The notes beneath the pieces are model-generated. The model was not told the DNA's origin. It was given only the letters and a program-made list of their open reading frames with translations, and made no database searches. From Nitrospirota bacterium (lineage in GTDB: Bacteria > Nitrospirota > Thermodesulfovibrionia > UBA6902): a DNA stretch of 38,970 nt. Below are positions 16,825 through 24,539 of this stretch, one piece after another. The stretch spans positions 1 to 38,970 of the forward strand of contig JACRHD010000032.1 in assembly GCA_016234115.1 (NCBI GenBank), in the 5' to 3' direction. Positions within the stretch are counted from its first letter, which is position 1; every line of letters begins with the position of its first letter. Made by a program: the position numbers and the translations under genes.

Positions 16825-18426
16825 ATGCCGATGAAAAATATCTTCAGACATCCTGATAAATCCGTTGCGGCCAAGCTCATCATCGCGATAGGGCTGCTCA
16901 TGGTTTTCCTCTCTTTTATCTTCTGGTACGCCATCCTCGCAAAACAGGAAAAGGACGTCATGTCTATCGCGATAAGATACGGCGGCTCGTTCGTCAATTT
17001 CACAAAGGACAGCATTCGTTTGAGCATGCTCGATTTCAGGCGCGATGAGACCCAGCGGACGCTGGAGACCCTCAGCACGCCCGAAGGAGTCAGGAAAGTA
17101 AGGATATTCAACCATGAGGGGAAAATCATTTTCACTTCGGAGAAAATCCCCGAACAGTTTGTGGACAAAAATTCCGTGTCATGCAGGGGATGTCATGCCG
17201 ACCCCGGAAAGTCGTCCGCCGTGCTGCAGGCCCCGCAGAAGTGGTCCGTCTATAAAGACGAACGCGGGTTCAGGACGCTCCACGTCGTGGATGAAATCCT
17301 CAACGAGCCCGCCTGCTCTACCGCTGCCTGTCATTTTCATTCTCCGGATCAGAAGGTCCTCGGCTTTGTCGACGCACAATTGTCTCTGGCCTTTCTGGAT
17401 GAGGCCACGTTACGGCAGAAGCTGGCACTTACGGCGTATGTCGTGATATTTGTCCTGGCCGTGTCCCTGTTTCTGATTCTCATTATTTACAAGATCGTGT
17501 CCAAACCTGTAAGCGGGCTCGTCTACGGGATGGAAAAGGTCGCAAGCGGCGACTTCAACTATTCGGTCCCCATAAAGTCGGATGATGAAATGGGGGTCCT
17601 GGCGCGGACCTTCAATTCCATGCTTAATGACATGAAGATCGCCCGCGCCGAAAGGGAGAAATGGACTCAGACCCTCGAGGACGAGATCGCGAAAAAGACG
17701 GAGGAGATACAGAAGACCCACGCGAGCCTCGTGCAGACCGAAAAGTTGGCTTCTCTGGGCAGGATGGCCGCGGGCGTGGCCCATGAAATAAACAACCCCC
17801 TCACCGGGGTCGTGACCTTTGCGTATCTGCTGAAGAAGCGGTTCCCTCCGGACAGCAGCGAGGCGCAGGACCTGAATATCATTATAGAGCAGGCCGAGAG
17901 ATGCTCCAAGATAATAAAGAACCTCCTGACCTTCGCCCGAGCCACGCCTTCGGAAAAAGGCAAAGTAAACATAAACGATATACTCAACCGCACGATATTC
18001 ATGGTCAGGAACCAGGTCAAATTCCATCACATCAAATTTGATATCCATCTTGAGAACTACCCGTTCACCATCATCGGAGACCCGTCGCAGTTCCAGCAGA
18101 TATTCCTGAACATGTTCATCAATTCAGCCGATGCCATGAATAAGCGGGGCAAGATCACGGTGGCTACGCGGAAGATCGCCGAAAACGGCAAGCCGTATGT
18201 CGAGCTGGAATTTACGGACGAAGGCTGCGGTATCAGGGAAGAAGACCTGCCGAAGCTCTTTGAACCGTTCTTTACGACGAAACCGGCGGGGAAAGGCACG
18301 GGACTCGGCCTCTCGGTCAGCCACGGCATCGTCAAGCATTTAGGCGGATACATAGCGGTGAAAAGCACAGTTGGTAAAGGCACGAGCTTTTTTGTTAGAC
18401 TACCCTTGATGGAGGAAGTGAAATGA
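16825..18426 (+). CDS. Membrane histidine kinase with c-type heme motifs in the sensor domain
   Basis: Protein of 533 residues. A first membrane helix (about 15-37) is followed by an extracytoplasmic sensor to about residue 197 with a canonical heme-attachment motif CRGCH (120-124) and a second, non-canonical CSTAACH (CX4CH, from 164) followed by FH. Then come a second helix (about 198-223), a HAMP domain (VASGDFNYSVPIKSDDEMG) and a coiled coil. HisKA (AGVAHEINNPLTG, phospho-His320) and HATPase_c with N, G1 (DEGCGI) and G2 (GKGTGLGLS) boxes complete it. It is most likely a redox- or gas-responsive kinase (inference) using covalently bound heme. The ATG at 16825 is preferred over the longer open frame from 16537 because upstream codons are low-complexity repeat. 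Divergent from nuoA; heads the signalling block. Confidence 0.93.
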   Translation: MPMKNIFRHPDKSVAAKLIIAIGLLMVFLSFIFWYAILAKQEKDVMSIAIRYGGSFVNFTKDSIRLSMLDFRRDETQRTLETLSTPEGVRKVRIFNHEGKIIFTSEKIPEQFVDKNSVSCRGCHADPGKSSAVLQAPQKWSVYKDERGFRTLHVVDEILNEPACSTAACHFHSPDQKVLGFVDAQLSLAFLDEATLRQKLALTAYVVIFVLAVSLFLILIIYKIVSKPVSGLVYGMEKVASGDFNYSVPIKSDDEMGVLARTFNSMLNDMKIARAEREKWTQTLEDEIAKKTEEIQKTHASLVQTEKLASLGRMAAGVAHEINNPLTGVVTFAYLLKKRFPPDSSEAQDLNIIIEQAERCSKIIKNLLTFARATPSEKGKVNINDILNRTIFMVRNQVKFHHIKFDIHLENYPFTIIGDPSQFQQIFLNMFINSADAMNKRGKITVATRKIAENGKPYVELEFTDEGCGIREEDLPKLFEPFFTTKPAGKGTGLGLSVSHGIVKHLGGYIAVKSTVGKGTSFFVRLPLMEEVK

Positions 18427-18448
18427 ACTTCACCGCCCCTCGTGAGAC

Positions 18449-18563
18449 GTCATGCCCGAAGTTTTCAATCGGGCATCCACCCTTCGACAGGCTCAGGGTG
18501 ACACGGCTTGTCATGGTGAGCTTGCCGAACCATGGATTCCCGCTTAATGACTGCGGGAATGAC
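18449..18563. repeat. Family A composite repeat between kinase and response regulator
   Basis: Outer ends GTCATGCCCGAAG and CTGCGGGAATGAC, with an inner segment CCTTCGACAGGCTCAGGGTG. The same pieces recur in another arrangement at 27607-27741. Confidence 0.83.
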
Positions 18564-18586
18564 AAAAAGGCCTCTTGATTGTCAAA

Positions 18587-18964
18587 ATGAAAAAAGTACT
18601 GGTCATAGACGACGAAGGCATCGTAAGGACGAGCTGTGAGCGGACCCTTGCCCAGGAAGGTTACGGGGTGGAGCTGGCAGCCAGCGGCAGGGAAGGCATC
18701 GAGCTGCTTGAGAATGAGAGCTTCGGGGTCGTCCTGCTGGACCTGAAGATGCCGGACATGGACGGCATGGAAGTGCTTCAAAAAATCAAGGACATGTGGC
18801 CCGATACCAAGGTCATCATGATCAGCGGCTACAGCACTGTCGATACCGCGGTGCAGGCACTGAGATTAGGGGCATATAATTTTATAGAAAAACCCTTTAC
18901 TCCTGATACGCTGATTGCCGCGGTCAGGGAAGTTCTCGGCAATTCAGAGAACGGTCCACAATAA
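18587..18964 (+). CDS. Single-domain response regulator (CheY-like receiver)
   Basis: Protein of 125 residues that is only a receiver domain: acidic pocket D8/D9 (VLVIDDEG), phospho-acceptor Asp52 (VVLLDLKMPD), Ser80 (MISGYS) and Lys102 (FIEKPF). There is no DNA-binding or enzymatic output domain. It lies 160 bp after the heme-motif kinase and is its natural partner. With no output domain, the signal probably passes by protein contact, plausibly to the GHKL/DRTGG proteins that follow 6 bp downstream (inference). The ATG at 18587 gives the standard MKKVLVIDD start; a TTG at 18575 with a weak AAGG upstream is the alternative. Confidence 0.93.
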   Translation: MKKVLVIDDEGIVRTSCERTLAQEGYGVELAASGREGIELLENESFGVVLLDLKMPDMDGMEVLQKIKDMWPDTKVIMISGYSTVDTAVQALRLGAYNFIEKPFTPDTLIAAVREVLGNSENGPQ

Positions 18965-18970
18965 TAACGA

Positions 18971-19324
18971 ATGACATTAGCGGAAATATCGGAAATCCTC
19001 GACGCCCTGTCCATAGTAAGCCCGGAAGAAACGGACGATGTGCCTTTTCACAGTGTGTGCAGCGCCGATTTGATGAGCGACGTGCTCTATTACCACGCGC
19101 CGAATTCCCTGCTCATAACCGGGCTCACCCAGCCGCATGTCATCAGGACCGCGGAGATTGCCGGCATCAAGGCGATTGTATTTGTATTGAACAAAAAACC
19201 CGACGCGCGCACTATCGAGCTGGCCCAGCAGAAGAAAATCCCTCTGTTCAGCACCCCGTACTGCACGTACACTGCGTCCGGGAAACTGTACGAGGCCGGG
19301 TTACGCAGTCTGCGCGACGCTTAA
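18971..19324 (+). CDS. DRTGG-domain protein 1
   Basis: Protein of 117 residues resembling a stand-alone DRTGG domain, the regulatory fold also found in HPr kinase N-termini, phosphotransacetylases and CBS-DRTGG pyrophosphatases. The core reads SADLMSDVLYYH...LLITGLTQPHVIRTAEIAGIKAIVFV and ends IPLFSTPYCTYTASGKLYEAGL. It carries no kinase P-loop, so it is more likely a ligand-binding or scaffold protein than an enzyme. It starts 6 bp after the response regulator. A second, diverged DRTGG protein follows at 20087, and the two flank the GHKL ATPase. Function unproven. Confidence 0.8.
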   Translation: MTLAEISEILDALSIVSPEETDDVPFHSVCSADLMSDVLYYHAPNSLLITGLTQPHVIRTAEIAGIKAIVFVLNKKPDARTIELAQQKKIPLFSTPYCTYTASGKLYEAGLRSLRDA

Positions 19325-19332
19325 CTGCAGTC

Positions 19333-19474
19333 AGCCACGAATGAATACGAATAACCACGAAAACAGAAGTGCAGAAGAGCGGAAGCAAAATATAAAAAAA
19401 CATTCCACCCAATTGCACTTTTGCTCTATTGAACTCTATTCATCTTCGAGACAATTCGTGATGATACGTGGCTA
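19333..19474. repeat. Family D inverted repeat
   Basis: AGCCACGAATGAATACGAATAA on the left (shown in part) and ATTCGTGATGATACGTGGCT on the right, partly complementary. It fills the 174-bp gap between DRTGG-1 and the GHKL ATPase, where no ORF is visible. Confidence 0.7.
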
Positions 19475-19498
19475 AAATTGCCTTATTGAGGTTAGCAT

Positions 19499-19936
19499 AT
19501 GCCCCTGAATATAGATGGCTGCATTGAAGGAAGTTATCAACTGATCGGAGGGAATTTCGCGACCGCCGGAGAGGCCTCAACCTGCCTGAAACTGAAACTT
19601 ACCGAATTAGGTGTTGCTGAAACCATCATAAGGCGCGCCTCGATCGCAACCTTCGAGGCGGAAATGAACGTCATAATATACGCCGCAGCCGGCTGGCTTC
19701 ATTATTATATTACACCGCACGGCATTAAGATAAGGATAGAAGATATGGGTCCGGGCATTGAAGACATCGAGCTTGCCATGCAGGAAGGCTTTTCAACCGC
19801 CCCCGAATGGGTTAGGGAGTTGGGCTGGGGAGCGGGAATGGGGCTTCCGAACATGAAGAAAAACAGCGATTTGTTTAAAATAGACACGGTCGTCGGGGAA
19901 GGGACGACTGTGGAGATGGTCATCAATATTCCATAG
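19499..19936 (+). CDS. GHKL ATPase of the anti-sigma-factor kinase type (RsbW/SpoIIAB-like)
   Basis: Protein of 145 residues consisting of one HATPase_c domain. The N box is FEAEMNVIIYA (Glu and Asn for Mg-ATP), the G1 box is EDMGPGIEDIELAMQEG, and the G2-type loop is GWGAGMGLPNMKK, with the last strand VGEGTTVEMVINI. No HisKA, receiver or membrane domain is present. The family includes serine kinases that phosphorylate anti-anti-sigma partners, but no STAS protein is encoded nearby, so the substrate is unknown. The start is well supported by GAGG seven bases upstream of ATG. Sandwiched between two DRTGG genes. Confidence 0.85.
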   Translation: MPLNIDGCIEGSYQLIGGNFATAGEASTCLKLKLTELGVAETIIRRASIATFEAEMNVIIYAAAGWLHYYITPHGIKIRIEDMGPGIEDIELAMQEGFSTAPEWVRELGWGAGMGLPNMKKNSDLFKIDTVVGEGTTVEMVINIP

Positions 19937-19956
19937 GAACGCTCTTTATCGACAAG

Positions 19957-20066
19957 ATCAAAAATAAAATATCAAAAATCAAAATGACAAATTAAATTTA
20001 AAAATGTCGGCTTGCGCATCTTTGATTTTTGATTTGTCATTTTGCATTTTTATTCTTGAATTTTAC
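19957..20066. repeat. Family C-like AT-rich inverted repeat
   Basis: AAAAATCAAAATGACAAAT on the left pairs with ATTTGTCATTTTGC-type sequence on the right. It fills the 150-bp gap between the ATPase and DRTGG-2. Confidence 0.75.
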
Positions 20067-20086
20067 TTTTAAGAAAAGGGGGGGCC

Positions 20087-20419
20087 ATGAAACTCGGAGA
20101 CATCATAAATGACGTGTCCCTTGATGTAAAGACCTGCAACGTCTGTCTCGACAGCGTTATCACCGGCGCCTACGTAAGCGACCTTCTCTCGGACGTAATG
20201 GCGAACGCCAAAGACGGCAATGTGTGGATCACCCTTCAGACCCACTTGAATATCGTGGCCGTCGCGAGTCTGAAGGGCGTCAAAGGCATCATCATTGTCA
20301 ACAGCAGGCGCGTTGATGAAGCGGTCCTGAAAAAAGCGGAAGAAGAGGGGGTCGCCATCATGGTAACGCCGCTTTCCGCGTTCGAGGTGGCGGGGAAGGT
20401 ATATCAGCTTCTTAAATAA
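20087..20419 (+). CDS. DRTGG-domain protein 2
   Basis: Protein of 110 residues, again mostly a DRTGG-like domain: GAYVSDLLSDVMANAKDGNVWITLQTHLNIVAVA (in part), GVKGIIIVNSRRVDE and AIMVTPLSAFEVAGKVYQLL. It aligns by eye with DRTGG-1 in the SD-LMSDV / SDLLSDV stretch and the TP...A-GK-Y end but is clearly diverged, suggesting an old duplication with separate roles, perhaps a heterodimer. Two cysteines (CNVC, near residue 18) lie before the domain. A strong purine-rich ribosome binding site precedes the ATG. Confidence 0.8.
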   Translation: MKLGDIINDVSLDVKTCNVCLDSVITGAYVSDLLSDVMANAKDGNVWITLQTHLNIVAVASLKGVKGIIIVNSRRVDEAVLKKAEEEGVAIMVTPLSAFEVAGKVYQLLK

Positions 20420-20420
20420 A

Positions 20421-20497
20421 AGGGTTCGAGGGGCCGAGGGTTCAAGGGTTCAAGCGAAATACCGCGTTTCAAGCGACCCTTGAACCCTTGAACCCTT
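20421..20497. repeat. Family B inverted repeat before the PHP gene
   Basis: AGGGTTCGAGGGGCCGAGGG...TTCAAGCGA...CCCTTGAACCCTTGAACCC, same layout as the nuo-operon copies. A TTG inside it gives a false upstream start for the PHP gene. Confidence 0.87.
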
Positions 20498-20508
20498 TTT
20501 ATAGATAC

Positions 20509-21270
20509 ATGCTAATACGTTATAAAGCCGACCTCCACATCCACACCTGCCTTTCCCCGTGCGCTGAACTTGAAATGACCCCCTCGGACATTGTCGGGAC
20601 CGCCCTTGAAAAAGGAATTAATTTGATCGCGATAACCGACCACAACTCCGCTGAGAACGTCCCTGCGGCCCGGAAGGCCTCGGCAAACACGGATGTGACC
20701 GTATTGGCCGGAATGGAGATATCTTCAGCGGAAGAGGCGCACATCCTCGCGCTCTTCAACGACGTGGAAAGCGTAATGAAGCTGCAGGACATCGTGTATA
20801 AAAACCTGCTGCCGGGCGGCAACGATGAAAAACTCTTCGGAGAACAGATAGTCGTCAACGAAAATAACGAGGTGCTTGGCTTTAACAACCGCCTTTTGAT
20901 AGGGGCGACGACGTTGCCAGCCCAGGACATAGTCGATACCATCCGCTCATTAGGCGGTCTTGCAGTTGCTTCGCATATCGACAGGGAGACCTTCGGCATT
21001 ATATCCCAGTTGGGTTTTATCCCGGAACGCCTGAAATTCGACGCGCTGGAGATATCTCCGAACACCGGGAGGGAACAGGCGGAGTTTATATTCAGCGAAT
21101 ATAAATCATTTGCCTGGGTCACGTCCTCTGACGCTCACGTCATAAAAGATATAGGCAGAAGGACCGTTAATTTCTTCATGAAAGGACCGACGATTGAAGA
21201 AATGGCGCTGGCGTTCAGGAACATGGAGGGGAGAAGGCTGCAGTGGGGGGTGACGCATCAGGGGACCTGA
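20509..21270 (+). CDS. PHP-domain metal-dependent phosphoesterase
   Basis: Protein of 253 residues with a complete PHP (polymerase and histidinol phosphatase) domain. The metal-binding His pair is ADLHIHTCLSPCAE (His10 and His12), followed by AITDHNSAEN, GMEISSAEEAHIL, ASHIDRE and SSDAHVIKDIG. These supply the usual trinuclear metal site, so phosphoesterase activity is expected; the substrate is unknown. The ATG at 20509 is used instead of the TTG at 20488 that lies in a repeat. It is the last gene of the kinase-DRTGG-ATPase-DRTGG-PHP series, and its 3' end overlaps the convergent ABC gene by 13 bp. Confidence 0.88.
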   Translation: MLIRYKADLHIHTCLSPCAELEMTPSDIVGTALEKGINLIAITDHNSAENVPAARKASANTDVTVLAGMEISSAEEAHILALFNDVESVMKLQDIVYKNLLPGGNDEKLFGEQIVVNENNEVLGFNNRLLIGATTLPAQDIVDTIRSLGGLAVASHIDRETFGIISQLGFIPERLKFDALEISPNTGREQAEFIFSEYKSFAWVTSSDAHVIKDIGRRTVNFFMKGPTIEEMALAFRNMEGRRLQWGVTHQGT

Positions 21271-21935
21271 AAACCTTGCCCCATTCTCATCTGCCGTTTG
21301 CACTGCCGGGCAAGCTCTGTGTTGTGGGTGACCATGACAAAGGTGATGCCCCTTTCTTCATTCATCCCCGCAAAGAGCCGCATCATCTCCGCCTCGGTCT
21401 CTTCATCGAGGTCTCCCGTGGGCTCATCGGCCAGAATAAGTCCGGGGTCATTCATGAACGCGCGCGCAATTGCCACGCGCCTCTGCTGGCCTCCCGACAG
21501 TTGAGAGGGATAGGCGTTGACCCTGTCTCCCAGCCCGACCATGCCGAGCAGCTCCACGGCCTTTTTTTCATCCCCCGCCGTTTTATCTCTGCGCGCCTTA
21601 AAGACAACGGGCAGCATTACATTTTCTACAGAAGTAAGGTTCTGAAAGAGGCTCGCGAACTGGAATATAAAGCCGATCTTTTCGCACCTGTACTTTGAAA
21701 GCCGGTCGCCGTCAAGGGAATAAATATCATCGCCTTCAAACAGCACCGTCCCCGAAGACGGCTTTGCGATGCCGCCGATAATGGAAAGCAATGTCGTCTT
21801 GCCCGAGCCGGAATGCCCGACGATTGAAAGAAATTCTCCCTTCTCTATCCCGAGAGATATATCATTTACGGCATCGATCCTGTCGTCTCCGACAAGATAC
21901 GTCTTGGATACGTTCTTAAGGACCAGTTGAGTCAT
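21258..21935 (-). CDS. ABC transporter ATPase, LolD/MacB type
   Basis: ATP-binding subunit of 225 residues with Walker A GHSGSGKTTLL, signature LSGGQQRRVAIARA, Walker B LILADEPTGDLD and switch His (MVTHN). The insertion FQFASLFQNLTSVENVMLP is typical of ATPases working with FtsX-like permeases, often mechanotransmission rather than import. The start at ATG 21935 overlaps the permease stop as ATGA; the upstream in-frame extension is the permease gene read in another frame. The 3' end overlaps the convergent PHP gene by 13 bp. Confidence 0.93.
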   Translation of the reverse strand: MTQLVLKNVSKTYLVGDDRIDAVNDISLGIEKGEFLSIVGHSGSGKTTLLSIIGGIAKPSSGTVLFEGDDIYSLDGDRLSKYRCEKIGFIFQFASLFQNLTSVENVMLPVVFKARRDKTAGDEKKAVELLGMVGLGDRVNAYPSQLSGGQQRRVAIARAFMNDPGLILADEPTGDLDEETEAEMMRLFAGMNEERGITFVMVTHNTELARQCKRQMRMGQGFQVP

Positions 21936-23125
21936 GCCGCGTCTCCTTTGATCACAAAGAGCGGCTCCATCTTCTTTATCCGCTGTATAGGAGCGAGGGC
22001 GCCCGTAATGCATATGCCCGTGCCGGCAGCGAATCCGGCCGCGCCTAAGATCAGGCGGTCCCATACAGTCAGATCGACAGGCAGGTTTTTGAACAGCGTG
22101 AAACTCTTGGCCAGCAGCACGGAAAGCGCGGTCCCCATGACCGCCCCGCAAATGCTGCCGATGCACCCTATGATCAGGACCTCCGTAAGAAACAGCCTCA
22201 TTATGTGCGATTCCCTGGCGCCTAAGGCCCGCATGATGCCCGCTTCCCTGAGCCGCTCGTTGACCGTCGCGGAGAAGATCGCCCAGGCCAGAAGCGCCGA
22301 AAGCACCGACGCCATGAAGACCGTTATCGAGAAAATCATGTTGATGTCTTTGAGGGCGTTTATGGTGTCTTTGCCTATATCCGTCCTTGCGACCACGTCC
22401 GCCTCGACGATCTCGCCCTCTATGGCCCTGCCGACGTTATACGGGTCATAGCCGGATTTGACCCTGACGAATATGATCGAGACCTGGTCCGGTTTCAGGG
22501 GGGACTTTCCCTTCCTCAGGATCTCTTCCACGTTTTCGTCGCTGATGAATATAGCGTTGTCGAGCCCAGTGCCTGATTTTTCGAGGGCGCCGAGGAGCGT
22601 AAATCTGGCGCCGAAGAGAACGGCGTCCATAAGTCCGAGCCCGATGTTGAGGGAGGATTCGTGTCCGACGATAGCCTCGTTCTTCTGCAGCCTGCGTCCT
22701 ATGGCCTTTGTCAGCCACGGCATCACTATGAAATCGCTGTCCTGGTTAAAGGCCACGACGGTCGCCTCCGGGATATCGCAGCACAGGCCCTGGAGGGTGG
22801 CGAGATATGTCTGATACGTCACCTCATCGACCCCTTCGACCTTTTTGACCCTTTCCACAAGGCCCTTGTCCATATAAAAGGACTTTACCTTTGACTCAAG
22901 AAGGACCTCTTCGGCATAACCCCTTGCCCCGACAGGCACGACAATCAGGTCTGAGCCGAGACGGTCCGACGCCCTCTTGATACCCAGGCCCACACTGCCG
23001 ATAAATGAAAACCCGAACACAAGGACGGACACGATCAGGGCAATGGAAAAGGCCAGTACGCCCGTGCGGAATTTTCGTCTCTTTAAATTTTTAATCGCGA
23101 ATGTATGGATGTTGAATGCTTTCAT
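21932..23125 (-). CDS. FtsX-like ABC transporter permease with a CC pair
   Basis: Protein of 397 residues in MacB/LolC topology: one N-terminal helix (about 23-46), a periplasmic domain, and three C-terminal helices including NERLREAGIMRALGARES, the coupling region. The periplasmic domain contains an adjacent Cys115-Cys116 pair (LQGLCCDIPEA). From memory, similar Cys pairs occur in the FtsX-type permeases of P19/FTR-type metal-uptake loci, so a metal or thiol substrate is possible (inference). The ATG at 23125 is preferred over a TTG in the upstream repeat. Operon with the ATPase (ATGA overlap). Confidence 0.88.
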   Translation of the reverse strand: MKAFNIHTFAIKNLKRRKFRTGVLAFSIALIVSVLVFGFSFIGSVGLGIKRASDRLGSDLIVVPVGARGYAEEVLLESKVKSFYMDKGLVERVKKVEGVDEVTYQTYLATLQGLCCDIPEATVVAFNQDSDFIVMPWLTKAIGRRLQKNEAIVGHESSLNIGLGLMDAVLFGARFTLLGALEKSGTGLDNAIFISDENVEEILRKGKSPLKPDQVSIIFVRVKSGYDPYNVGRAIEGEIVEADVVARTDIGKDTINALKDINMIFSITVFMASVLSALLAWAIFSATVNERLREAGIMRALGARESHIMRLFLTEVLIIGCIGSICGAVMGTALSVLLAKSFTLFKNLPVDLTVWDRLILGAAGFAAGTGICITGALAPIQRIKKMEPLFVIKGDAA

Positions 23126-23127
23126 AT

Positions 23128-23192
23128 GAGGGTCAAGGGTCAAGGGGCAAGGGGCAAGGTAGAAAACTGACCCTTGACCCCTGACCCTTGAC
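23128..23192. repeat. Family B2 inverted repeat (GGGTCAAGGGGCAAGG)
   Basis: GAGGGTCAAGGGTCAAGGGG on the left and TGACCCTTGACCCCTGACCC on the right. It lies just upstream of the permease gene and is related to the copy between the divergent promoters at 16558. Confidence 0.8.
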
Positions 23193-23195
23193 CCT

Positions 23196-23234
23196 AAAAA
23201 AGAGCGGGTACCCTATCTTAAGGGCTACCCGCTC
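23196..23234 (-). terminator. Rho-independent terminator after the beta-propeller gene
   Basis: On the minus strand GAGCGGGT ... ACCCGCTC (8 perfect bp, with CCC/GGG extending inside) is directly followed by TTTTTT. It starts 25 bp after the beta-propeller stop, so that transcript should end here and the ABC pair needs its own promoter. Confidence 0.9.
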
Positions 23235-23258
23235 CCTCTAAAAGAATATATTGTACCG

Positions 23259-24371
23259 TTATTTCAGGTTGCCGTCCAGCCCGCAGAGAATGGAGGTTTC
23301 CTTGATTTCCATCTTGCCGTGGCAGGCAACGCAAACAGAGACGGACTTGCCTACGAGTTTCTTCGTGTCCATGTCATAGACCTGGAGTGTGCCGTCGGTT
23401 ATGGTCTTGGACCCTTCCTCAATACCCACATTCACCGGCGCTCTCAAGGTGACGATCGCGTATTTGCCGTCTGGGGTCGGCATGACGTCATGGTTCTCGC
23501 CCGCCGACATCATTTCTTCATCGATGAGCTTGAGTGTCTTTGCGTCAAGGAGGAACATCCTGTCCCCGCCCGACTGCAGCAGATATTTACCGTCTTTTGT
23601 ATAAAACTCCCTGAAGGTTATGGTCTTGCCGGGCTCGCCGGTGATCGTGTTTTTTGCCAGCAGCTTGACCTTGCCGTTTTCAAGCTCCTTGAGGTCGAGC
23701 ATAAGAATATCTATCTTGCCGTTTGGATTTCCGCCCTCCGCGAGATTTATCGCCACCACAAAACTCTTCATGTCCGGGGTGTTCGTCCCGTGAAAGAACT
23801 TGTATCCGCCAGGCTTATAGCCCAGCTCGTTAAGAAATACCCTGTGTTTGTGCTGAAGGTCTTTTTTGTCAAATACATCTATGTAAGCCTCCCCTGCCAT
23901 CACAACGGGTATGTAGGAATTCTTTGTCTGACCCGAGCCGCAGTAAAGGGGGGCCGGGCCTTTGGTCCTTGCGTCGATGTCGATAGCTACGTCCTTTATG
24001 ACGTTCCCGGTCTTTAAGTCGCTTTTGCCGACGTGCACCTTGTTGCCCGGGTCCAGCTTGTATGTAGACCAGAACATCAGGTCCTTGTTGTCCGCGTCGA
24101 TCCTCGGGTCATGGGTCTGATGGGTCGTCTTGTCGCCGATGACGATCCTGTCGAGGTTGTTGACCTTTACAGGCTCTTCAGCATTATTCGGGTCGATTGT
24201 AACATCAGCTTTCGCAAAGTGTCCGCCGTGTCCCGATACATAAAGCGTCCCTGTGTACGTCTTTTTGGAAGCGACGGCTACGCCGGTTTTTGTGTTCATC
24301 GAGGTAAAGGTGAGATAACTGAAAAATGCTATGACCGTCAAGACCGCTGCAATAAGTATTCTCTTCTTCAT
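23259..24371 (-). CDS. Exported beta-propeller protein with C-terminal CXXCH heme motif
   Basis: Protein of 370 residues. Residues 1-24 form a signal peptide or anchor. The body reads as a WD/YVTN-like propeller (HDVMPTPDGKYAIVTLR, TPDMKSFVVAINL, TKDGKYLLQSGGDRMFLLD). Histidine-rich loops (GHGGH, THQTHDPRID, FHGT, ENHD) recall propellers of nitrous-oxide-reductase-like and cytochrome cd1-like proteins, but no known family could be assigned. CVACH at 347-351 is a canonical c-type heme site. The ATG at 24371 has the ribosome binding site GGAGGGA. Probably a periplasmic redox or metal-binding protein. Followed by a strong terminator. Confidence 0.75.
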   Translation of the reverse strand: MKKRILIAAVLTVIAFFSYLTFTSMNTKTGVAVASKKTYTGTLYVSGHGGHFAKADVTIDPNNAEEPVKVNNLDRIVIGDKTTHQTHDPRIDADNKDLMFWSTYKLDPGNKVHVGKSDLKTGNVIKDVAIDIDARTKGPAPLYCGSGQTKNSYIPVVMAGEAYIDVFDKKDLQHKHRVFLNELGYKPGGYKFFHGTNTPDMKSFVVAINLAEGGNPNGKIDILMLDLKELENGKVKLLAKNTITGEPGKTITFREFYTKDGKYLLQSGGDRMFLLDAKTLKLIDEEMMSAGENHDVMPTPDGKYAIVTLRAPVNVGIEEGSKTITDGTLQVYDMDTKKLVGKSVSVCVACHGKMEIKETSILCGLDGNLK

Positions 24372-24464
24372 TTAGTCCCTCCGTTTGGATATATATTTTT
24401 TCCGCTGAAAAACAACTCAATCCGTCCGTACTGAAAAAAGTTTTGTCCACCACCCCCTTTTAAA

Positions 24465-24499
24465 AAAATTTGAAATTTGAAATTTCAAATTTGAAATCT
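24465..24499. repeat. Family C AT-rich palindrome
   Basis: AAAATTTGAAATTTGAAATTTC and its complement AAATTTGAAATC, same words as at 11722 and 13579 (shown in part). Part of the 380-bp gene-free stretch 24372-24751, which otherwise holds only the family A element below. Confidence 0.75.
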
Positions 24500-24539
24500 T
24501 GGTTCTTCAGGCTTTCCTGTGAAAAAGCATATATTAACC

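Noticed and set aside
21936-22166. 77-residue N-terminal extension of the ABC ATPase
   Set aside because: It is the permease gene read in another frame; family start and ATGA overlap support 21935.
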